From assembly GCA_945910005.1 (NCBI GenBank), contig OX246746.1:22723092-22787091 (forward strand): a stretch of 64,000 bases of DNA. The letters are read 5' to 3'. The position numbers were made by a program, and so were the translations under genes. The first letter of the stretch is position 1. Each line of letters begins with the position of its first letter. The DNA is from Isoperla grammatica. Taxonomy: Eukaryota; Arthropoda; Insecta; Plecoptera; Perlodidae. Below the pieces are notes generated by a model. It made no database searches and was not told the DNA's origin. It worked only from the letters and a program-made list of their open reading frames with translations. Positions 31,801-43,800 of this stretch are shown in pieces.

Positions 31801-34800
31801 TGCTATACTAATGTTATAATTTGTCCTCAATTCCAGCATTTGCCTTACTCCTGAGCAAAATCACTCGAAAGGCAAAGGCTAAATCAGGATTGTCAGTACC
31901 TGGTATCGAACAAATGACGATGTACATACGTCCTTTCATGACCATGTTTAACATTTCCATCTGGCTATTACGACTGAATTGTACTATATGTTATAATATA
32001 CAAAAGTAACATGTATTTTTTTATTCAGAACGCAGTCTTTAATTTAGTAGAATAATAAAACTTTACTTTCTCTCCAAACTAGCTGTAAAATTCCTTCATT
32101 TCTCAAAGTTCATCATCTTTTATCTCTCTCCATCTAAAAACTCTGACTCGCTTTTTGTTTCACTCACTGTCATTACAAACTCATTTTTTTACTTATCGCA
32201 ATTGTTGATATTTATCTTCACAATCCTTTGGTTTCCATGTAATATGAATCCACATCCACGACCATTTCTTTCCCTGGTGTTGTAACGATGTAGAATATGA
32301 TAATTGTTAATATTTTATGCTAACCAGGCGTGCAGCAATAATACAAGAAGAATAAAACTTATTTTTCTTTTTAGACAAATTGCTTTGATTGTGGTACATG
32401 AAGCCGTATATTTATTACGACACCATATTGAAATTTCCAACTGATAATCAAAACAACAATGGCGTTTTATGCATTGCATTACACTGTACATTCATCGGCT
32501 TTCTTCATATCAATGTTTATCAAGTTTCTATTTAATAGGAACTTTATTGACGTTACGAAAGACGAAGTGAAGCTGTACAAATATATTCATCATTTCTGAA
32601 TGAAGCAATAAAATACATTTTAAATTGCATTCGCAGTTCAGTGGTTTCAAACAATTCATCGGCGCGTCAATATTGTTGTGCAGAACTTCCATTAGAAATG
32701 CTTTGAACAAAACATTAACGTCAGCAACAAATGTGTGAACGTTTATATTTAGTATGAGTAATAGTCTCGTTATTCTCTTTAAACTGGTAACAGCGTTTTT
32801 AAGTACATTGTGCAAATCGCATTGTTCACATCGTTTATATAACTCACCTCTCATGTTACGATGTGGTTCAAGATGAGAATAGGATGTCCGTTTTATGACA
32901 TTTCATAGTAAGAGTGATTTCTCTTAGGTGATGTTTAATTTTTCTAAGTTTATATTCACACTTGCAACCGTTTTGCAGCTTGTAACACTTCCATTGTAGC
33001 GCAATTAGCTGTACGTGTACTCACTATAATTGTAACGTGCGATTACTATTGTTGCATATTTACCAATTATACAATGCAAGATGCACTTTTATACGTACGA
33101 AACCACGTTAAGGTATTTCTCAATCAATATGAAGTTAATTATGTGAGAAAACGTATTCAATAAATGGTACATTTTTAAAAGCTTCAACAGTCTTCTAGTT
33201 CTCGTCATTACCTTCTCGAATGGAACGAGAAACGTGCACTTTTTTGTGGTTGAATAGAGAAACCTTCAGATCTGCTACTGACCTATTCATCAGTCCTCGA
33301 TCATTGGGGTCATTGTAATATATGACTGACAGTTTTATTGTCATCGTACAAGATTAAGCTATCGTCATGTCCCAACTCATGAAGATCTGTTATTTCTAAG
33401 GGTAGACTTTTGCTAATGAATTAAAATGATCGAAAAGTATCTTCTATTTAAAGGTTTTATAATATAGGAGAAAATGTTCTTTCTAATCGTAGACTGAAAG
33501 TACTGACAATCAATGTAGATCTAACTAGATTTATTCATCGTAAAGATTCAACTATACTGAAAGGATTTTGTTCAATGTGAGTGGGTAGGGGTTCTTTTTA
33601 AGTAAAAGACTTTTCCAAGATGTGTTAGAGTAAAGGCCTACCCACAATTTTCGGTATTGGGATCGCAATCACAATCCGGAAATCGTATACATGGTCACAA
33701 AATGTACGAGTGCGATCCCTATCCCGATCCCGATCCCGATCCCGATCACGATCACGATCACGATCACGATCACGATGCCGACAATTATGACTGATTATGA
33801 GCCTCAGGTGTTCTGGTATTGCGGACAAGGACAGTTCTCACAACTAAGAATAATGAACAATGCCAGCAGTTAGAAATATTATCTTATTTCTTACTCGTAG
33901 GCGATGTCATCAGAGCTCTTATTGAGTTGTTGCACTATTGAAGTGAGACATTATGTAAGGATGTTTCCAGCCAGTGACGTACCAGAAACTCACGATGAAC
34001 ATTGAACGTCTGAAAGAGCTACATTCTGGGTCGAAAGCCTCATCGTCCAGAGGCTTATTCGACAAATACGATTTTATCATCATACTTCACGTTTAGGGCG
34101 CCTATAAACAAACGCGTATAAGAACCGGACAACGCTTAACGTAGTCAGAGTTATATAAATAGTTTTGGAAAAGGTTGAATTACTGTTTTAAATAACTTCT
34201 TCAGCTGTATTGCTCGAATACAATTAATGTTTCGTAGAAATATATGTTATAGGGTGCACAGTGCACACCAGCTTTACCTGATGAGCCCCTCTTTAGGGCC
34301 CTCATTCTAGTACGCAAGATGAAATCGGTTAGAACTTGCGCCCGGGTTACGGAATAGAGGGCGCAACTTTACAACCGGCTACATACGTCTAAAACTGTTC
34401 AGGAATGAGGGCTCAGGTGACTAACTAGGTTATTTTATGGTGTTTCAATAGTATGGGAAGGAGTGTCCGAGGGCTGTTATTAGGTCAATCCCAGCATTTG
34501 CCAGCCTATCTATGCCAGCCTATCGATTGCGGCCAACGTCAGCCGTAAAGGCTGAGGAAATCTAAAAACGTCAGTCAGGACTGCCGTTGGCCGCAATCGA
34601 ACCAGTGACCTCCCGAATACGAGTCTTTCGTCTTATCGCTGAGCTACCTCTATCGGTGCTCCAATATAGGCTAACCGATAGAGGTGGCTTAGCGGTAAGA
34701 CGCGAGACTCTAATTCGGAAGGTCACCGGTTCGATTCCGGCCACCGGCAGTCCTGACTGAAGGTTTTTTCCGAGGTTTTCCTCAGTCGTAAAGGCGAATG

Positions 34801-37800
34801 CTGGGATTTAGTCATACTAACAGCCCTCGGACATTCCTTCCCAGCTATCCAAACACCCTAATAACCTAGCTAGTCATCTGAAGAGGGGCACATCAGGTAA
34901 GGCTGGTGTGCACCCTATAGGGAGCTTGCAATAACGTCATTTCCGGTATCACACGGTAGCCATACTGAGGTACTCTGTAACATTTGTTTACGTTCTACCG
35001 ACACTGCATTGTTGCAATATTGCAGATGTCCTTTGACTGACACAACAACTGTTTTCAAACAAAGGTTCCGTATTATGACTGAAAACAAAATAAGAACGCG
35101 TAAACTCTGTTTAAAGACAATCTTTTGCATGTGTTATCATTTTCTTGAACTTTTACCTGCACACATTAATCTATACGGCTTGAAACTGTGATATTTCCTG
35201 GATAACCTATGTGTCTTCTATTGACAGAACAAATGTAAACAAGCAATGTGTACCTCATAATGGCCGCCACGTGACGTCTATTGAAAGCTACCTATAACGG
35301 GTATTCCTACGAAAAATTATTATTGTAATATAGGCTACATCACTAACATGTGACTCTATTGTTTCAGGCGCGTGGGGTCAGGAGGATGACCTGCCGAAGA
35401 GACCCTCGTCGTTGAATGCTCTGTACAACACAACGTCCTGTCTTCAGCCGCCGTTCAGTTGCCCCCACCACCGCATCCAGTTCTTCTTGTACACGAGAGC
35501 GACGCAGGATAACCCCCTCCTCCTGGACACCCGTAACCCCTCGTCGCTCTTCAACTCCCGGTTCAACGCCGCGCACCCCACGAAGATAGTCATCCATGGG
35601 TTCGGGGGCGGCCGGAACCTGGTCCCCAGCACAGACATCAGAAAAGGTAAACTCTACACTCCTAATCCAACATGAGTCAATAATGTTTCATAGGAAACCT
35701 GCCCAGGGACAATATTCATGTCTCTCTTCAGGGTATCTCCCACACACAGGACTCCGACCCTATATAGGTTTTTTCCTTTCATAAAATGCTATGTACTGAA
35801 AACTAAAATGTAATGTACATACTGAACGATAAGGAAAAAATAAATTTATATTTTTTTATAAAAAAAAAGAAAAGAAAAAAGAAAAAAAGAAAATACATTC
35901 TCAAAATAACAAAACTGTTGGCTGTAAAGTTCTTCTAGCCAGCATTGAAACCTGAAACAGCTGTTAGCAATCCAACGTACTGTTTGCACGTGGGTGTTCA
36001 CACAGGCTCTCACCATAAGAGAAACTGGTGCATCACCTCAAGAAAAGTTGCGTTTATATGATCTAACTCCTGACATTCATAAGTTTCACTTCCTTTCACT
36101 TGCTCAAGATCATGCGTTAACTGATTACCGGCGTGTAAGTCTAAAAATAAAGCGGAGCACCATTTATCTATTTACTACACTTGGTGTCCGTATATTCGCA
36201 AGACTGAGAATGCACAGTAGACTCGTCCGTAATGCGAGGTACCTGAGGATGATGCATGGTTCAGTAGTTACACCTCGAACTTAAAAATAATACTGTTCGT
36301 GTTGGAAATTCGGAATTAATAAAAAAAAAAAAAAAAATTATATTTCGATTGGTTTTATTTTACTTCAGATGAAGGATCAGCAGATAGATTGGTTGAACTA
36401 TACACATCGAGTAATGTGATGATGAGATGTTACTACTGGATTAGAGATATTATGCTCGGGAATCGCTCCCACCTTTTTAACAATGTGAAATAAAGACTTA
36501 TTAAATGACGAGTAATTTTATATTGCAGTTTAATTCACTTACATATTTTAATATATAATAAATATTAGTATATTTCTTATTTTTAAACTAAGCATCCTAT
36601 AAATTTTAAAACGAAATAATTTCTGAAAGGTAAATTTGTTAGCATTTTTTTTTTAAATGGTAATTTTGTGTGGTTTTACTATTGAGAGAATTCCATTTAA
36701 TTAAGCGAGCGAAGCGAGCGTTTCCACTTGACTCTTATGGCACTTCGTTCTGTTTTTTTGTTTGTTTGTTTGTTTTTTTTTTTTTTTTTTTGTTTTTATG
36801 TCCGTCGATAGCGGTCGAACGGAAAGTCCGATCAACTTGAAATTTGGACCATCCACAAGCCTCGATGTGGATTGAAGGTGTATAGTTTTGAGGCAAAATC
36901 GTTCGAAAAGTTACAAAGTTACACCATAGTTACTGCAAAATATTTTTCTGAAACAAAATGGCGGCAAAATGTGAGATAGCCAGATTTTTCTACAGATTTT
37001 TCCGATCACGAATATGTTAATGTAATGGCGATCTGATAAATATTGACAAAGTTACACGAAAGTTACTCGAAAATATTTTTCTAAAACGCAGTAACGGCAA
37101 AATGTGAGGTGGCTATCTTATAGTAAATTTTTGTCCGGTCACGAATATACTAATGTAAACGCGATCCAATACGTATTAGAGGCAGAAATTACATTTCTAT
37201 TGCTGTCAATAAGTGTTAGTAACGGTGGCGGACCGTATTGAAAACATGACCACGAAAATTCTTAGCAACGCACATTGCACTGCATACAACAATGTCGGAA
37301 AGAATAATAGCCATGGAAATAAGAACAATTTTTGCAATGCGCATTCTTGAATTGTTGTTAATTGTTGTTCGTATTAGCATTGAAAACTTTTCGCCAGAAA
37401 GTTCGTAGATATTGACGCGCTCGCTTATCAACGCGTCAAACAGAGCGTTTTCCTAGTATATTCTAAAACAATCTTCCCAAACTCGACAATTAATTAAAAA
37501 CCTATTCAAATAAATAAACAGCTGATTTAATAATTAATTATGCGGTAAGCAAATCGCTAAGTAGTTGTGTAACGCTGGATAAATCTACCGTAATCGAACT
37601 TGATAAAGATATAAAAAGAAAAAAAAATTAAAAGCGCTTCGTCATACGTATCATTAATACCTCACACGTTTCTGCAACGCTTGTCAGTTGTGTCATGTAT
37701 ATTACTCTTTAAGATGCCACTTTGTAACCCACTTTCACTATCTTTTAAGAGATGTTAGAAGGTAACTGATGTCTAAGCTCTCTTCTATTCTAAGCTGAGT

Positions 37801-40800
37801 TGAATCACGGCCAGTTTTAAGGTCACTCAAGGCAACAATTTCTCTCGTCGGAAGAAGTTACCGATGCGAATAAAACAATCCACTATAATAAATAACAAAA
37901 ACGGAACGGAAATCAACGTTGATATAATATCTTCCGTAATTCTAAAAATGTGTGTAATTGATGGTAGAGAAAGTGGTTTACGTTGCATAGCGGCTGACGG
38001 GTAATGCCGGCTTGTACGTCCACCATGTGCGTGACTGATTGCTTAGGTATTTGCATCTTACACATCGGAGATATACACGTTACCCAACACACCTATGACC
38101 GGCAGAGGTGGCTCTGCTTCGGAAGGTCCCTGGCTCGATTTCGGCTACATGCAGTTTTGATCAAATGTTGATGAACACAGTTATTGGACATTAGAATCAT
38201 TTTTATACTGAATCTGCTCATGTGTGGACCATGGTTTTTTTCAGGTGACTAACCAGGTCTTCTGGTATTTGGAATATTTAAAAAGAATCTTCAAAGACTG
38301 TTAGTATGACTCAATCGGACCACTCGTCAAATTAACGAGAATAAGAAGCAGATAATAAATCTACATTTTTTCCAACCCTCTACTTATATATTTTTAATTT
38401 TTTTTATGTTAAACTCTTTCTATAGTAGTTTTGCTTTGTTAATCGTGTCGTCTTTATTGGTAAAATTATTAGATTTTGTTCTTTTAATTTTCTTTTTCTT
38501 CTTCTTTTCATTGTGTATTTTATAGTTACCTAATTTTTAAACCCGTTTTATATCTCTTTTTTTAGAAATAAATAAATAAATAAAGAAAATATAATAATAA
38601 ATTATAAGTTCACCTTTGATAGAGGAGACACTTAAAAGACGTAAACAAAATTCAAAGAACCACTTAAAAAATATAATAAAATGTTGTAGTGGTCAGTTAT
38701 AAAAGGGAAAGTTCACACTGTAAAAAGTCCAGTTGTGTTGTAATTGGGGAACGTCCATCCTAACAGGTAACGGCGTGAACAAGACATAACGGAGAGGTAT
38801 TCGAGGCCAAGGCTGAAGCGAAGTCACATCAAGTGTGCTGGGGTTACGCGATGTGTCACGTACGATGTGTGATCACGTGCGTAGGAATCTTATGTAACTG
38901 TAAGGGGGGGCGGGGGGGGGGGGGCAAGGATTAGACAATGTGTTGTGTAAGAATTGCATTTCTTCGCCAGTTTTTAACTCTTCTGTAGATATAAACAAAT
39001 ATGAATAGCTATAATAAAAATGAAAATCATTATAATAGTGATGGTACTAATTGATAAAAGCGTCAGTACTTAAAGGCGGAGGACCGGGATCGGTTCCCGG
39101 TCACTGCAAACTTTTTCGACAATTACTATAACTTTATAACATTGTCCACAAAAAATGCCTATAGCAAATCATGTGATAAAAACATGTGTTTTTACAGCCG
39201 TTCTTTAATTACACGCATAATAGATGACAGCGATATTGCAGTCTACTGTTTGACCATCATGTGTCAACAATCACAAATAACAAATCGAAATAATTTAGAA
39301 GGACTCTGTCCTAGCCGTCCCGATAATAATAATAAATAATTTTTCATAGGAATACCCTTTATAGGGTGCACACCAGCTTTACCTGATGTGCCCCTCTTCA
39401 GGTGACTAACTAGGTTATTAAGGTGTTTGGATAGCTGGGAAGGAATGTCCGAGGGCTGTTAGTAGGACTCAATTCCTATACGACTGCGGAAAACCTCGGA
39501 AAAAACTTCTGTCAGGACTGCCTGTGGACGAAAACGAACCGGCGCCCTCTCGAAATAGAGTCTCGCGTCTTACCGTGGAGCTAGCTACCTCTATCGGTCG
39601 GAGCGTCGGAAAGTAAAGCCGGAGTACTGAGGTTCGCTTCCCGGTCGGGCCAAACTTTCTTAACGGTTGGTTCAGTGTTCTAGTGGACATAACCATTAGC
39701 TAGCACCAAGCCTGAATGCAACTAGCGATGCGTATGTCTCTAAGTAGCTCCAAACCCGTCTGGGCCCGGGGAAGAATAGGCCCAGAGTGTCTCTGCTAGT
39801 CGTAAGAGGCGACGAAAGGAGACCCGTCTCGGCCCGGGGTAGAATAGGCCCAGAGTGACTCTGCTAGTCGTAAGAGGCGACAAAAAAAGACCCTTTCCCT
39901 TCCGTCCCACTGTCACACTGAATATATCTCCTCCCACTTGGCCCTGCCTACTCTTGCTGGACTCCCGTATGACGACCCACGCGTCGTACAATGGATCTGA
40001 TTCGGATGTGGCTTTATTCTTCATCATCATCTTTCTCATCTTCATTGTCACCCGCTCATCGTCTCGATTAGCCATTGTTGCAAAAATATGAGACGTTAAG
40101 CCCAATTAATCAATCAATCTATAGTTCATTTACTTCGCTGTTGGTAGGCCAAAGGGCATAAGCTCGGGTAGTGTTTGCACCAACCTCTGACCAAAGTACG
40201 AGTATCCCCACTCTCGCCTCGATACGTAACTACCTTCGGTCGGCGAGCCTTGCATACGGTCGATGCTTGAGTAGAGGAAGGAATGTCAGGGTTTGGCCAA
40301 ACGATCCAACTTTCAGATCTCGAAGGTCTCTGTGTTGTCAACTGGGGTTTGTATGGACTATAAGAAGCTCCAATGTCCGCTTGTCTCTTGTTCCAGCCTA
40401 CTTCACACGCGGCGACTTCAACATCTTGATAGTGGACTACGGATCTCTCGTGAAGGAGCCTTGCTTGAGCCAGATAGAATGGGGCCCCCGCTTCTGCGCA
40501 CAATGTATTGCGCAGCTCATCAACTACCTCGCCTCGAACCCGCGAGGCACTCAACCAAAGAACTTACATCTACTAGGGTACAGCGTGGGGGCCCACATTG
40601 CGGGGCTGGTAGCCAACTATCTGCCCAACACTAAGGTCGGGAGGATCACTGGTACGTGTACTACTCATAAGCCTGTTGGACAAGTTGGGCTATTCATTCA
40701 TTCACTCATTAATTAATTAATTAATTAATTCATTCATTCATTCATTCATAAATTAATTAATTAATCAATTAATTAATTAATTAATTCATTCAGTCATTCA

Positions 40801-43800
40801 TTCATTCATTCATTCATTCATTCAGTCATTCATTCATTCATTCATTCATTCATTCATTCATTCATTCATTCATTCATTCATTCATTCAGTCATTCATTCA
40901 CATAAATATAGCTTGAAAAGCATGAGAATTTAATATGTTTTGTTTGTTACTTACTCTGAAATAGGCTAGATATTATCAAGGATAACAAATTATATCGTCA
41001 AAAAAGGGAGTCAAATTTGAATGTTATTGGATGACAGTATAAAAATCAAATAACACCTCAAATTGTCCAATTTTATCCGAAAGTAAAACATTTTCAATAC
41101 TTTTTTGGAAAATATCCGTGGATCTATACAATATCTCTGTAGCTCCGCATCATTCCAACATTTTGATATCGATTGTATTTATTTGTAAGGTACAGTGAAA
41201 AAGAATTGGAATTCTCGTGCTAAAGCGTATATTATTTTAGATGAATTTTTCAATCTATCTCTCACAAATAATTTGTAAAAAACGTTTTTCTTAATTGCTT
41301 AACCATAAATGTGTGTTTATGAACGTATAGGATTGGACCCGACTATCATCTTCTACATGGGTCAGAACCGGTCACGAGATCTGGACGCATCGGACGCTCA
41401 CTTTGTGGACGTGATTCACACGGGGGCCGGAGTGTTGGGGCAGTGGGGGCCCAGCGGGCATGTTGACTTCTACGTGAATGGGGGCTCCAGTCAACCGGGC
41501 TGTCAACACAACACACTTCTCAGTGAGTCATTCCCATTGGTTGTCTGTCTCTTTAGTCACTCGACATAACAGATTACAAACACATCGCACTTTAAGCAAA
41601 GGGTGAGTCTCTCAACTAATAAATCCACGGACAATCAAAGAACGTGGAAGTAAGAACGTTCCCATACGAACACCGAGGTTAAGCAACCTCTGGCTAGGTC
41701 AGGAGGTGGATGGGTGACCACTCTTCTCTGAAACACTAGTTACCGTTGGTTATAGCAGATTGGAGGGTTCGGAAGCTTGTGTAACAGCTTTGTTCTTCTC
41801 GTCAACTGCTCGGGAGTCCAGGTAAGTGGAGGAACCTATATAACTGGTCAAAGTAACAAACAAACATTACATTACAAACACATAGCACTTTAGGCAAAAG
41901 GTGAGTCACTCAACTAATAAATCCACGGACAATCAAAGAACGTGGAAGAAAGAACGTTCCCATACAAACACCGAGGTTAAGCAACCTCTGGCTAGGTCAG
42001 GAGGTGGATGGGTGACCACTCTCCTCTGAAACACTAGTTACCGTTGGTTATAGCAGATTGGAGGGTTCGGAAGCTTGTGTAACAGCTTTGTTCTTCTCGT
42101 CAACTGCTCGGCAGGCAGTCCAGGTTAGTGGAGATACCTATATAACTGGTCAAAGTTACACCGTCCTTTCGGATGGGACGTAAAGCCGATGGGCTTCTTG
42201 TTACTTTTCGACTGGAGTAGGCTATGTGCGGTACCAGGCTTCCCCTCCTCCCTTCCTCATTATCATTCATCAATCATCACTCTTCAGGCTTAAGAGGGCA
42301 TTGTGCCAATACACTGGCCTTAATTACTATAAAGTAAAATAAAGTAAAGAACGTGGTTACTAGAGATCGAAAAAGCATCTAACAGTCATCTTTCTTTGTT
42401 ATTTACTTTTTAAAACTGTTCAAACACAACTTGATGGCAGATTATATTTAAATACGCCCGCAAACAATACAAAATTATTAACTTTTAAATAATAAATATT
42501 AGTAGTCTGAAGAAGAATTAGCTGCCAAAGAGAAAATACAGTCATATTAAAATCTAAATTGATATCCACATCCAGACCCTTCCTCCTTCCCCCATACACA
42601 ATATCGTCATTTTAACTGAATTCAAGATATGTTATAAAGGAATAGCCATAAGTTATTATTATTAACATAAATGAAATTAACTAATACAAAAATAAAACAC
42701 TTTTTTCTAGCTGTAATATGCTTGTTAAAATCATGCCGTGTCTAGTTAGATTATGTTGGTCGTATGTGGAAGAGTTCAAGTAAAATGTTATAGTGTTTAC
42801 TTGGAATGTAATTAATCCTTACGGTTGCCTTGCACATTTCAGAGACTCTATCGTGCGACCACACCAAAGTAACGCCGTACTTCATCGAGTCCATAAACAG
42901 TAAGAGTGGCTTCTGGTCAGCACCCTGTCCTAACCAGTTCATGTTCTTCTTGGGCCTGTGTGCAGTTCGAGAAGATGAATACATCCTGATGGGGGAAGAT
43001 GTACCTCTCAGGTAATCAAGCCGTGGCACTCGAAATAAGTTATAACACCAATAATGAAGCAGATTTTTTTTAATTATATATATTCCTGTAAAAAGAGAAA
43101 TAGATGTATAGATAGATTGCTTATTAAGAATCGGAAAAAAGCGTTGGTTGTTGATCCAACCACACTAGTTGACCAGGGGCAGAATCATGCAGAAGAGGTA
43201 AAATAGATAACATCTACAAGGTTACCAGACTTTACACCTGATCTGATATATTGCTGATACTAGAAAGTTATCGGCCTCTGATTGAAACTTGAGCAGCAAT
43301 TTTATCTTTTCTCGGCCTTTTTCTTAAAAAACTATCTAATACCTCTCATATTATCAAACAAAATTGTTATTTACAAATTGATACATCAATCAGCATTCTG
43401 CACAACGATCTTTACAATATTACACAGATTTTTATATCGCCTCTCAACATTGTAGTTCTAAGATAATTTTTTATAATTTCCTTATAACATTAATCGATAT
43501 GATATATTTTTTTTATAATATTATATATTATAAATCAAATAAGTTAATTTGAAAAACTGAAATATTTATTGAATCAAAAAAACATTCATAATAACGAACA
43601 TTCAATTCTCTATGGAATGACTTATTTTGTTTCTTTTTTCCAAATTATAAAGTGTTTTAAAGCAATTGTAAACATACAGAAATCGCGATTTCCACATAAT
43701 TATTAGGTTCATTGTGAGACGGTTTATGAAAGTGCTATGTTGCCTGTATTCCAGTGCCAGAGGGCTCTACTACCTAACCACCAACGCGAAGAAGCCTTAC

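Noticed and set aside
33625..33873. Asp-Arg (RDRD) and Ile-Pro repeat frames
   Set aside because: Produced by the CGATCC/CGATCA hexamer expansion inside a MITE.
37216..37431. 71-codon antisense frame shared by three repeats (18741, 19235, 37216)
   Set aside because: Conserved only because the DNA repeats are young; most nucleotide differences change the amino acid, so no sign of protein selection.
41650..41730. 5S rRNA-like sequence
   Set aside because: It covers only the internal control region and is fused to a SINE body, so it is not a 5S gene.
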